Shown here in pieces: positions 1 through 7,305 of a DNA stretch of 9,279 nucleotides (the first letter of the stretch is position 1; each line of letters begins with the position of its first letter). The notes under the pieces are model-generated. The model made no database searches and was not told where the DNA came from. It saw nothing but the letters and a program-made list of their open reading frames with translations. The DNA lies in contig CAZJLP010000093.1 in NCBI GenBank assembly GCA_964546955.1, positions 1 to 9,279 on the forward strand. Direction: 5' to 3'. Source of the DNA: CAZJLP01 sp964546955. GTDB lineage: Bacteria > Verrucomicrobiota > Verrucomicrobiia > Opitutales > Opitutaceae. The translations under genes were made by a program, and so were the position numbers.

Positions 1-1394
1 TGCGCGACCGTGAACAGGTCGCGATCGTCATCGACATGCAGGTCAAGACGATGACGTTGCTCAACGTCGATAACACGACCAATAACATCGGCAACGCCGA
101 CTTTGACGTCGATAGCAACAAGCAGCTCTATCGCGAGTACGTTCATTTCATCCTCAGCCAAGGCGAAACCAAGCTGCCTCCCTGGCTAAAAGAAGGACTG
201 GCGCAGATCATCATGGATATGGAGGTGGATGCGAAGGGGATGGTCTTCGGCCGGATCGAAGCGAAAGCCAGCGCAGCGGCCGCCGGATCGCCTTCGCTCA
301 TGGCCATGGAAGGGGCTGCGGCGGAGGGAGAGGAAGAAGAATCCCCCGACGCCGGGATTCAGACGGTCCCCGACCAGCCGTTCAATGCCGCGCTGATGCG
401 TCGGCGTTTGATGAACTGGGACAAGTTTTTTGCCGTGACCGAAGATTCGCCGGAGGCCCGCAGCACCGTGGGAAACACGCGGTGGGCCAAGCAGGCGTAT
501 GCCTTCGTGCACATGTGCCTCTACGGGCGCGGCAAGCAGTACCAGAAGGGCTTCGCCCAATTCGTACAAAAGATCGCGACCACGCCACCGACCGAAGACA
601 TCTTCAAAGAGTGCTTTGGCATGAATTATTCAAAGTTCAGCCGTGAAATGGTCGGCTATATTTCCTTCACCGATCACCAGTCCGTCGAGTTTAACGCCAA
701 GAAGGGAACGCGAATCACCGCGGAAATCCCCGAGCTGCGCGAAGCCACGGAGGCCGAGATTGCACGAATCAAGGGCGAGGCGTTGCGCGTGGCCGGCCAC
801 CGTGAAAAAGCTCGAATGGCGTATCTCGCACCGTACGTGCGGGGAGATCACGATCCCCGCATTCTCGCGGGGCTCGGCGTTCAAGAGAGCGTCGCGGGCA
901 ACAAGGCGCGGGCCAAAACACTGCTCGAACTCGCGGCGAAGAGCAAGATGGACCGCCCCTCCGGCTACCTCGAACTCGCGCGACTGCGGCTGGCGGAAGC
1001 AAAAACGGCGTCAGGGGGAAACGGGAAGCTCAATGCAGAGCAGGTCGCGGCCGTCCTTGGGCCGCTGTTCGCCGCTCGCCAGTTGCGGCCGGCGCTGCCC
1101 GAAACTTACGAATTGATCGCCGAAACCTGGGACGTAAGCGGCACCAAACCCACCCGCGAAAATCTCGCCGTCTTGGACGAAGGCGTGCGAGCGTTCCCCC
1201 GCGAAAGCGTGATGGTCCTCAAGGTGGCGCAGACCTACGCGAAGGCCGGCTTTGCCGAACGAGCAGCGTCGGTCGCGTCGTTCGGCGTGCGCGGCGCTCG
1301 CGATCCAGAGGCGCGCGCTGCACTGGAGAAATTGCTCGCTGCCCTGCCCCCCGCGCCCGCTCCGGCTGCGCCCGCTGCCGGGACCAAAAAATAG
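1..1394 (+). CDS. Gluzincin-like (peptidase MA type) protein with degenerate zinc motif and C-terminal helical repeats, 5'-partial
   Basis: The frame is open from the left edge. The first in-frame ATG (position 36) lies inside what looks like continuous protein, so the gene almost certainly begins upstream; residues here are numbered from that ATG (452 aa visible). Residues 33-37 read REYVH, followed by PPWLKEGLAQ at 48-57. This is the layout of the peptidase MA/DUF1570-like gluzincins, HExxH then a PPWLxEGLA segment carrying the third zinc ligand (here Glu53). The first His is Arg, so zinc proteolysis is doubtful. Residues 77-107 are an Ala- and Glu-rich low-complexity stretch. Residues 117-215 continue the family pattern (AKQAYAFVH at 151-159). 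From about 236 to 437 the chain is helical and TPR-like, ending in an Ala/Pro tail. It may be a scaffold or inactive peptidase homologue. The family assignment is by motif only and the true function is unknown. Confidence 0.72.
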   Translation, partial: RDREQVAIVIDMQVKTMTLLNVDNTTNNIGNADFDVDSNKQLYREYVHFILSQGETKLPPWLKEGLAQIIMDMEVDAKGMVFGRIEAKASAAAAGSPSLMAMEGAAAEGEEEESPDAGIQTVPDQPFNAALMRRRLMNWDKFFAVTEDSPEARSTVGNTRWAKQAYAFVHMCLYGRGKQYQKGFAQFVQKIATTPPTEDIFKECFGMNYSKFSREMVGYISFTDHQSVEFNAKKGTRITAEIPELREATEAEIARIKGEALRVAGHREKARMAYLAPYVRGDHDPRILAGLGVQESVAGNKARAKTLLELAAKSKMDRPSGYLELARLRLAEAKTASGGNGKLNAEQVAAVLGPLFAARQLRPALPETYELIAETWDVSGTKPTRENLAVLDEGVRAFPRESVMVLKVAQTYAKAGFAERAASVASFGVRGARDPEARAALEKLLAALPPAPAPAAPAAGTKK

Positions 1395-1400
1395 CTTCAG

Positions 1401-1429
1401 CGCCTCCTGCCCGGATGCGTGCAGGAGCG
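1401..1429 (+). terminator. Inverted repeat just after the gluzincin-like gene, possible weak terminator
   Basis: The stem pairs CGCCTCCTGC (1401-1410) with GCAGGAGCG (1421-1429), with one bulged C and a 10-base loop, starting seven bases after the stop codon. No T tract follows, so it is not a classical intrinsic terminator; it could be a transcript 3'-end structure. The rest of the gap up to glnS holds nothing firm. TAAATT at 1481-1486 is a poor -10-like hexamer without a convincing -35. Confidence 0.3.
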
Positions 1430-1540
1430 CACGCCATGCCAGTCTGCGCGGCGCTCAAGGTCCCACCGCTAGGCCCCGGGTAAATTCTGCCGAAATGCTG
1501 CATTGCGTCGGGGCGGCAGTTTTCGCTTCTTTACCCCTTT

Positions 1541-3340
1541 ATGGCCGTCGCTCCTTCCGACTCTCCCGCGCCTGTACCGCCGCCAGCTCCTGCACCCAGC
1601 GATTTTATTCGCGACATCGTCGCCACGCACGTCGCGGAAAAGCGGTACGAAAAAATCGTGACACGGTTTCCCCCGGAACCGAACGGCTATCTCCACATCG
1701 GTCACGCCAAGTCGATTTGCCTCAACTTCGGGATCGCCCGCGAGAACAGCGGCCAGTGCAACCTGCGGATGGACGACACGAACCCGACCAAGGAGGACGT
1801 CGAGTACGTAGAATCGATCATCGCAGACGTCAAATGGCTCATCGCCGGCTGGGCGGACCATTGTCTCGGCTTCAAGCCGCGCGGTCAGATCCCCCGGAAT
1901 GGCGTAGTGAACGGGAAGCCCGATTGCTTTCAGCCCGTCGCCGCCAGTCTGAATGCCGCCACGGAGCCGTTTTTCGCAAGCGACTATTTTGACGCCCTGT
2001 ATTCCTATGCGGTGGCGCTCATCAAGAAAGGCAAGGCGTACGTCTGCGACCTGAGCCCCGAAGACACGGATCGCTATCGCGGCGCGCCCGACAAGCCGGG
2101 CAAGGATAGCCCATTCCGCGATCGCAGCGTCGAGGAAAACCTCTCTCTCTTTCAGCGGATGAAAGCCGGCGAGTTCCCGAACGGCGCCCGCTCCCTCAGA
2201 GCCAAGATCGATATGGCGTCGCCTAATGTCTGGCTTCGCGATCCCCTGCTCTACCGGATTCGGCACGCGGAGCATCATCACACCGGAAATCAGTGGTGCA
2301 TCTATCCTCTCTATGATTTTGCGCACTGCCTGAGCGACTACATCGAGGGTATCACCCATAGCATCTGCACGTTGGAATTCGAAGTCCATCGCCCCCTCTA
2401 CGATTGGATCCTGCACGAGCTCGAACTGCCCCGCCAACTACCCCATCAGTACGAATTCGCCCGCCTCAGCCTGGGATACACGGTCATGAGCAAGCGGAAG
2501 CTGCTGCAGTTGGTGCAGGAAAAAATTGTGTCCGGCTGGGACGATCCGCGCATGCCCACGATCTCCGGCTTGCGCCGCAGGGGCGTTCCGGCCGCGGCTC
2601 TCCGCAAATTCGCCTACAACATCGGGGTGACCAAGTTCAACGGCATCACAGACGTCGCGGTCCTCGAACATGCGATCCGCGAAGAACTGAATACCACAGC
2701 CCTGCGACGCTTGGCGGTCCTGCGGCCTTTAAAGATCGTCCTGACGAATATTAGCCCCAGCGAGACCGTCGAACTCGACGCCGTGAACAATCCCGGCGAT
2801 CCCGGCGCTGGAATCCGCAAGCTGCTCCTGGGACGCGAACTTTACATCGAGGAGGACGATTTCATGGAGACGCCTCCCCCGAAGTATTTTCGGCTGCGGC
2901 CCGGCGGCGAGGTGCGTTTGAAATACGCCTTCATCATCAAGTGCGAAGAAGTAGTGAAGGATTCCGCCGGAAAAATCGTCGAAGTGCGCTGCACGGCGGA
3001 CCTCGATTCGCGCACGGGCGGACCGACCTCGAGCCGGAAAGTAAAGGGAACGATCCACTGGGTCAGCGTCGCGCATGCGATCGATGCAGACGTAAGGCTC
3101 TACGACCGGCTCTTCACGGTGCCCGAGCCCGACGCAGACGGCGACTTCAAGAAATTCATCAACCCTCACTCTCTCGACATCGTGACCGCCAAGGTGGAGC
3201 CCTCGCTCCGCGACGCCTCCTCGGATGCTCGCTACCAATTCGAGCGCCTCGCTTACTTTACCCTGGATCAGGATTCCGCAGGGGGAAAGCTGGTGTTTAA
3301 TCGGACCATCACGCTGAAAGACGCGTGGGCCAAGGGGTAA
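1541..3340 (+). CDS. glnS: Glutaminyl-tRNA synthetase (GlnRS)
   Basis: This cytoplasmic class I aminoacyl-tRNA synthetase attaches glutamine to tRNA-Gln using ATP. It has 599 aa, against about 554 in E. coli. The catalytic Rossmann fold begins near residue 38 with the GlnRS signature RFPPEPNGYLHIGHAKS, the HIGH motif being HIGH at 52-55. The KMSKS counterpart is MSKRK at 316-320, next to the conserved stretches CTLEF (276-280) and GWDDPRMPTISGLRRRG (332-348). The C-terminal anticodon-binding beta barrels run from about 395 to the end. Two features stand out: a Pro/Ala-rich leader (residues 1-20) before DFIRDIV, and about 35 extra residues between WL (99-100) and SDYF (147-150). The ATG at 1541 is the natural start, although no Shine-Dalgarno sequence is visible. 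A GlnRS implies direct charging of tRNA-Gln rather than sole reliance on transamidation of Glu-tRNA-Gln. Confidence 0.97.
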   Translation: MAVAPSDSPAPVPPPAPAPSDFIRDIVATHVAEKRYEKIVTRFPPEPNGYLHIGHAKSICLNFGIARENSGQCNLRMDDTNPTKEDVEYVESIIADVKWLIAGWADHCLGFKPRGQIPRNGVVNGKPDCFQPVAASLNAATEPFFASDYFDALYSYAVALIKKGKAYVCDLSPEDTDRYRGAPDKPGKDSPFRDRSVEENLSLFQRMKAGEFPNGARSLRAKIDMASPNVWLRDPLLYRIRHAEHHHTGNQWCIYPLYDFAHCLSDYIEGITHSICTLEFEVHRPLYDWILHELELPRQLPHQYEFARLSLGYTVMSKRKLLQLVQEKIVSGWDDPRMPTISGLRRRGVPAAALRKFAYNIGVTKFNGITDVAVLEHAIREELNTTALRRLAVLRPLKIVLTNISPSETVELDAVNNPGDPGAGIRKLLLGRELYIEEDDFMETPPPKYFRLRPGGEVRLKYAFIIKCEEVVKDSAGKIVEVRCTADLDSRTGGPTSSRKVKGTIHWVSVAHAIDADVRLYDRLFTVPEPDADGDFKKFINPHSLDIVTAKVEPSLRDASSDARYQFERLAYFTLDQDSAGGKLVFNRTITLKDAWAKG

Positions 3341-3438
3341 GATTGCTCATCGCTTAGCGCTCATTTTTCATTGGTCATTTCCGGAGAAGGGCTGACGGCG
3401 CCCGCGACTCGCTCTAACAATGGGCACGCAACCCGCTA
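3341..3438. other. Convergent intergenic gap between glnS and the histidine kinase gene
   Basis: These 98 bases separate two genes that end facing each other. The stretch is richer in A+T near glnS, with a T5 run at 3364-3368, but no stem stable enough to call an intrinsic terminator was seen on either strand. No small gene or RNA is evident. Confidence 0.5.
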
Positions 3439-4893
3439 TCATGCTCCCGTTGAAACTGGCTTGATCAGAGAGATCATAGCGAGCGGTAATCGGATTTCAA
3501 AAATGGCACCCTGATCCGGAGCGTTGCGCACAGAAGCCTTGCCGCCATGCGCTTCCACGATGGCGCGTACGAGACTGAGGCCGAGACCAAGACCGCTCTG
3601 CGAGCGGCTTTGATCGCCGCGATAGAGACGTTCCCAAATGCGCGGCTGCTCTTCCGCCGGCACACCGGGGCCGCTATCGCGTACTTCCAGAACCGCGTCC
3701 GTGCCGGTGGCCGAGGTGCGGAGGTGAACCTTCCCGCCCTCCGGACTATACTTTATCGCATTGTCGATGAGGTTCGCGATCGCCTGGCGCATGCGGGTCG
3801 CATCCGCCTCGATCGGCGCCGGGTTTGGGGTCTCAATGGTCAAACTGATATGGCGCGCTTCCGCCACGTCAGCGTACAGCTCGACGGCACCGCGCGCCAG
3901 CTGCCCGAGGTCACACCTCTCCTTGGCCAGCTTGAGCATACCCGCTTCCGCTTCCGAGATCTCCATCAGCGCCCTGAGCAGACGCAGCACTTCGTCCGCG
4001 CGCTCGACGCAGTCGGCGAGTGCCTCGCGCGTCGCGATTTCGTTTCCGGGCTGGCTGAGCGCGAGTTCCGCGGTGCCCCGCAGACTGGTCAGCGGAGTTC
4101 TCAAATCGTGCGCCACGTTGTCGAGCGCTTCGCGCATCGCTTTGAGCAGCCCGGCGTTTTTGTCGAGAACGGTATTGAAATGGTGAACGAGCTCGGCGAC
4201 GTCGTCTTTGCGGGAGGGAACCGGCACCCGCGCCTCGAGCGACCCTGTTTCGATGATGCGCCGGGCGGTCTCCACCACGTTTTGAAGAGGGCGCGTCGCT
4301 CGGCGGGCCGCCAACGCGCCAACCGTAAAGCCGACGATCACCACCGCGCCGCCCACCCAAAAGAACGTGCGTCGGAGGGGTTCGAGCAACTCCTGTCGAT
4401 TCTCCGAAGCGCGTCCCACGACCAGGGTCAGGCCGTCCGAAAGAGGACGCCCGACGTGAACAAAATCCTTTTGCTGGTCGAGCGGCACGCGCACGACCGG
4501 GGGTATGCGGCGCTCGAGAAAACCGCCCCACCCGTCCGCCACCACCACGCGCTGGGCATCGCGTTCGATCCAGTCCGGAGGAATATTGAAGGGCACAAAT
4601 TCCCCGGGACGCACGAAGACTCCGATCAGCAGCGAACGCACCTGTGGAGAGGTCGCGTCCTCAGCCACGCGTTGCTGCAGCGGACGCAGTCCCCAGGTCT
4701 CGTAGATGGCCGCATACTGGTTCAAGCGAGCCAACAGCGCGTCCGCGTCGCGCGCTTCGAGCTGCCGCCCGAGGAGCACGTACAAGAGCGCGAAAATCGC
4801 GGTGAAACCCACCGCAAACAGCGTGGCGAGCCAAAGGCTCAGCCGCACCGCGATCGAACGTCGCAAGCGATCAAGATGTCCCGTTGAAAACAT
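3439..4893 (-). CDS. Two-component sensor histidine kinase with HAMP domain (inner membrane)
   Basis: The protein has 484 aa. Transmembrane helix 1 spans about residues 17-41 and helix 2 about 177-197, enclosing a periplasmic sensor region of about 135 residues. A HAMP linker follows (about 197-250, conserved RPL at 201-203). The phosphoacceptor H-box is NVAHDLRTPL at 259-268, with His262 the probable phosphorylation site. The ATPase part shows an N box (NLIDNAIKYS, 374-383), a G1 box (DSGPGVP, 406-412) and a G2 box (GLGLGLSL, 434-441), so all catalytic elements are intact. Its start overlaps the end of the response regulator gene by 23 bases, indicating translational coupling; GAGAGG lies 8 bases before the ATG (4902-4907). 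The order resembles CusS/QseC-type kinases, but the sensor region has a single His (146) and no Cys or Met, which argues against a metal sensor. The ligand is unknown. Confidence 0.95.
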   Translation of the reverse strand: MFSTGHLDRLRRSIAVRLSLWLATLFAVGFTAIFALLYVLLGRQLEARDADALLARLNQYAAIYETWGLRPLQQRVAEDATSPQVRSLLIGVFVRPGEFVPFNIPPDWIERDAQRVVVADGWGGFLERRIPPVVRVPLDQQKDFVHVGRPLSDGLTLVVGRASENRQELLEPLRRTFFWVGGAVVIVGFTVGALAARRATRPLQNVVETARRIIETGSLEARVPVPSRKDDVAELVHHFNTVLDKNAGLLKAMREALDNVAHDLRTPLTSLRGTAELALSQPGNEIATREALADCVERADEVLRLLRALMEISEAEAGMLKLAKERCDLGQLARGAVELYADVAEARHISLTIETPNPAPIEADATRMRQAIANLIDNAIKYSPEGGKVHLRTSATGTDAVLEVRDSGPGVPAEEQPRIWERLYRGDQSRSQSGLGLGLSLVRAIVEAHGGKASVRNAPDQGAIFEIRLPLAMISLIKPVSTGA

Positions 4894-5548
4894 AGCCGAC
4901 GCCTCTCACCGTTTCGATGCGGGTTTTCTCAGGGTCGATTTTGCTGCGCAGCCGGTGCATGAGCACGTCGACCACATTGGTCTGGGGATCGAAGCTGTAA
5001 TCCCAAACATGTTCCAGAATCATCGTTTTTGTGACGGGGCGTTTGGGATGACGCAGCAAGTATTCGAGCAGGGCGAATTCGCGGGGCTGCAGCTCCACCG
5101 GGCGGCCCGCCACCGAGACAGCGCGGGCGACGAGGTCCATTTCCACGTCGCCCACCTTCAGCCGTGTGGCCTCGGGCGCCCGGCTGGCGCGCCGAATCAG
5201 GGCCTGCAGGCGGGCCGAGAGCTCCGCAAACGCAAAAGGCTTCGTCAGGTAGTCGTCTCCGCCCGCCTGGAGGCCCTTCACGCGATCGTCCACACTGGAA
5301 CGAGCGCTGAGGAAAAGGACCGGAATGTTCGTCTGGTTCGCGCGAAGCCTTTTTACCAGGCTCAGCCCGTCCAGTCCGGGCAACATGATATCGACGATCG
5401 CCGCGTCGTAAGGCGTCGTGGCGGTGAGCGTGAGCCCGGTGTCTCCGTCCGGCGCATGATCGACGGCGTAGCCCTCCTGCTTCAGGCCCTTGACCACGAA
5501 GGAGGCAATCTTGGCATCGTCTTCAACGACCAGAATTCTCACGGCCAT
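4871..5548 (-). CDS. OmpR/PhoB-family response regulator, transcription factor
   Basis: With the start at 5548 the protein has 225 aa, the normal length for the family, and opens directly with the receiver domain (MAVRILVVEDD). The receiver shows the acidic pocket (Glu9, Asp10), the phosphoacceptor Asp53 in IVDIMLPGLDG, Ser81 and Lys103 (LTKPF). Residues about 127-222 form the winged-helix DNA-binding domain, with REFALLEYLLRH at 156-167 and the terminal wing RGVGYVF at 215-221. It should be phosphorylated by the kinase encoded just downstream, whose gene overlaps its last 23 bases. Sequence style is closest to the CusR-like subgroup, but the physiological target is not shown. A longer frame upstream to a TTG at 5680 would read through the terminator and add 44 residues unlike any receiver domain, so it was not used. 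No clear Shine-Dalgarno sequence precedes 5548. Confidence 0.95.
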   Translation of the reverse strand: MAVRILVVEDDAKIASFVVKGLKQEGYAVDHAPDGDTGLTLTATTPYDAAIVDIMLPGLDGLSLVKRLRANQTNIPVLFLSARSSVDDRVKGLQAGGDDYLTKPFAFAELSARLQALIRRASRAPEATRLKVGDVEMDLVARAVSVAGRPVELQPREFALLEYLLRHPKRPVTKTMILEHVWDYSFDPQTNVVDVLMHRLRSKIDPEKTRIETVRGVGYVFNGTS

Positions 5549-5614
5549 CAGGATGGGAGCGGGTTTCGCCAAGGTGAAACGAAAAAAGGACCCCGCCCAT
5601 TCGGAACCTTCGCC
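5549..5614 (-). promoter_or_regulatory. Leader between terminator and response regulator gene, possible site of a separate promoter
   Basis: These 66 bases lie after the terminator and before the regulator ATG. If the terminator works efficiently, a promoter for the regulator-kinase pair must lie here or the pair depends on read-through. On the minus strand there are a T6 run and a small inverted repeat, GTTTC/GAAAC with an 8-base loop (about 5563-5580). No convincing -35/-10 pair was identified. Confidence 0.2.
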
Positions 5615-5652
5615 AAAAAAACGCTCCGGGCCACACAAGGCGACCCGGAGCG
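5615..5652 (-). terminator. Intrinsic (Rho-independent) terminator after the HtrA protease gene
   Basis: Read on the minus strand, CGCTCCGGG (5652-5644) and CCCGGAGCG (5630-5622) form a perfect 9-bp GC-rich stem with a 13-base loop, followed at once by seven T residues (5621-5615). It starts 31 bases after the protease stop codon. On the plus strand no T tract follows, so it acts in one direction. It should limit read-through from the protease gene into the regulator and kinase genes. Confidence 0.9.
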
Positions 5653-5683
5653 GTGCTGTATTACCCCTGACACCACACAAACC

Positions 5684-7243
5684 CTACGATGCGTCGGGCC
5701 GAGGCGTGGACTCGTCGACAATCACATAACGATTGCCGCGTTGAGCGCCGCGCTGGCTCCAGACAAGGAGGAGAGTCTTTTTGCTTTCGGCCTTTTCAGT
5801 CATCTGGACGGCTTCGTCCGCCGACCGAACGGGCTTGCGATTGATTTCTTGGATCACGTCGCCTGGCTGCAGGCCGGCGGCGGCCGCGGCCGAGGCCGGG
5901 TCGACCTCTGTCACCACTGCGCCTTTGAGGTTGGCCGGAAGGTCGAATTGCCGGCGAGTTTCCGCGTCGATATCGCCGACGCCAACCCCATTCAACGTGC
6001 CTTCATCGTCCTTGGGACTGCTCTTGCGGGCAATCGAACGATCGCTCGGCGGCTCGCCGACCTTGACCTTGAGATCCTGGGTTTTGCCATCGCGATTGAT
6101 CTGCAGCGTGACTTCGGAGCCGGGAGAGATGCCCCCGACCGCGAGTTTCAGGCGGCGTGAATCCTCGATCGGCTTGTCGTTCAATTTGGTGATTACGTCG
6201 CCGGTCCGCAGGCCACTCTTGTCCGCCGGGCTGCCCGGGTTCACATCGCCCACGAGCGCCCCCGTGCGCTGCTGGAGCTTAAATGCTTCGGCCAGCTCTG
6301 GGGAAATGTCCTGGATGCTGACCCCAATATAGCCCCGCGCGACTTTGCCATGCTGCACGAGCTGCTCCATGACATTTTTCGCGAGGCTGCTCGGGATGGC
6401 GAAGCCGATGCCCTGAAACCCACCTGTGCGACTGAGAATTGCGGTATTGATGCCAACCAACCGGCCTTTCACGTCGACGAGCGCACCGCCCGAATTGCCG
6501 GGATTGATGGCCGCGTCGGTCTGGATGAAATCCTCGTAGTCGAGCCCGAGCGTCGCGCGACCCAGCGCACTGACCATGCCGCTGGTGACGGTCTGGCCGA
6601 TGCCGAAAGGATTGCCGATCGCGAGAACGCGATCGCCGACTTCGACCTTCTCACTATCCGCGAAGGTAATCGCAGGCAGATCTTTCGCGTCGACCTTGAT
6701 GACGGCGAGGTCGGTCTTCGGATCCGCCCCAACCACCTTCGCGTTCAGTTCGCGTCCATCGGCCAGGGAAATCAGAATCTCATCGGCCCCATTCACGACG
6801 TGATTATTCGTCAGGATATATCCGTCTTTGCTTACGATCACACCGGAACCCATTCCTTCCTCCGGCGGCAAACGGCGCTGAGGAGCGCGTCCGCGCGGAT
6901 TGCCCGGGCGGGGTTGCTGCTGCTCGAACGGATCGCCGAAAAAGTGACGGAAAAACGGATCGTTGAAGAAGGGAGGGATCTCCGCGCCCGGCGCGTTTTT
7001 GGCCCGAGCCGTGACCTTGACTTTCACGACGCTGGGCGCGACGCGCTTTACGACGGGCGAAAAACTCGTGCCGTCTCCTTCGACGCGCACGATCGGTTTG
7101 TCATCGACCGTCACGGCGACCTTTGCTTTCTCCGGCTGGTCGGCAAGCGCCGTGATGGACCAGGCCAGTCCGGTGGCGGCGAGGCAGAGCCCGCTGGCGA
7201 AGACCAGACTTCCGCGTTTCTTGAAGGGAGTTGAGGGAGTCAT
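5684..7243 (-). CDS. HtrA/DegP-family periplasmic serine protease with two PDZ domains
   Basis: The protein has 519 aa from the ATG at 7243, a start that gives a clean signal peptide: basic residues KKR at 8-10, a hydrophobic core at about 12-30 and a likely cleavage after ALA at 32-34. The trypsin-like protease domain carries the full triad: His148 (TNNHVV), Asp178 (KTDLAVIK) and Ser251 (GNSGG). PDZ1 lies at about 303-397 and PDZ2 at about 415-510. Between the signal peptide and the protease core is a Phe-rich then Pro/Arg-rich segment (91-128), in the place of the regulatory LA loop of DegP-type proteases. The family degrades and in some members chaperones misfolded envelope proteins. DegP, DegQ and MucD cannot be told apart here, so no symbol is given. 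The gene lies upstream of, and in the same direction as, a regulator-kinase pair, which suggests a shared envelope-stress role, but a terminator separates them. No Shine-Dalgarno sequence is visible. Confidence 0.95.
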   Translation of the reverse strand: MTPSTPFKKRGSLVFASGLCLAATGLAWSITALADQPEKAKVAVTVDDKPIVRVEGDGTSFSPVVKRVAPSVVKVKVTARAKNAPGAEIPPFFNDPFFRHFFGDPFEQQQPRPGNPRGRAPQRRLPPEEGMGSGVIVSKDGYILTNNHVVNGADEILISLADGRELNAKVVGADPKTDLAVIKVDAKDLPAITFADSEKVEVGDRVLAIGNPFGIGQTVTSGMVSALGRATLGLDYEDFIQTDAAINPGNSGGALVDVKGRLVGINTAILSRTGGFQGIGFAIPSSLAKNVMEQLVQHGKVARGYIGVSIQDISPELAEAFKLQQRTGALVGDVNPGSPADKSGLRTGDVITKLNDKPIEDSRRLKLAVGGISPGSEVTLQINRDGKTQDLKVKVGEPPSDRSIARKSSPKDDEGTLNGVGVGDIDAETRRQFDLPANLKGAVVTEVDPASAAAAAGLQPGDVIQEINRKPVRSADEAVQMTEKAESKKTLLLVWSQRGAQRGNRYVIVDESTPRPDAS

Positions 7244-7283
7244 GATTGAAGAGGTTGTTTTGGTGATGGCGCACTTTCGCACG

Positions 7284-7305
7284 CCGGCCTTTCCCCGGCC
7301 TTTCC
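7284..7305 (-). repeat. Perfect tandem 11-bp repeat upstream of the protease gene
   Basis: Two identical copies of GGAAAGGCCGG (minus strand) lie head to tail at 7305-7295 and 7294-7284, ending 41 bases before the protease ATG. The 11-base period is about one helical turn, as is common for paired protein-binding sites, and the copies sit next to the palindrome at 7311-7326. They may equally be part of the untranslated leader or a chance duplication. Confidence 0.5.

Noticed and set aside
1252..1992. Plus-strand open frame overlapping the end of the gluzincin-like gene and the start of glnS
   Set aside because: Arg-rich shadow frame with no domain; both overlapped genes have clear protein signatures.
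1469..2437. Minus-strand open frame of 322 codons opposite glnS
   Set aside because: It is antisense to the highly conserved catalytic part of GlnRS and shows no motif of its own.
3341..3438. Possible terminator between the convergent glnS and kinase genes
   Set aside because: CGCTTAGCG near 3350 leaves only a 3-bp stem with a workable loop; the T5 run alone is not enough.
3547..4887. Plus-strand open frame of 446 codons opposite the kinase gene
   Set aside because: It mirrors the kinase coding frame and its translation is Arg/His-rich without family motifs, while the kinase has every expected box.
3439..5548. Naming the pair cusR/cusS
   Set aside because: Similarity is at subgroup level only, and the sensor region lacks His, Cys and Met ligands; no copper-efflux gene is nearby.
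5549..5680. TTG start at 5680 giving a 269-residue response regulator
   Set aside because: The extra 44 residues would be translated from the terminator hairpin region and precede the canonical receiver start MAVRILVVEDD.
4706..6160. Plus-strand open frame of 484 codons across the kinase, regulator and protease genes
   Set aside because: It runs antisense through three well-supported genes, spans two gaps and the terminator, and its translation shows no recognisable domain.
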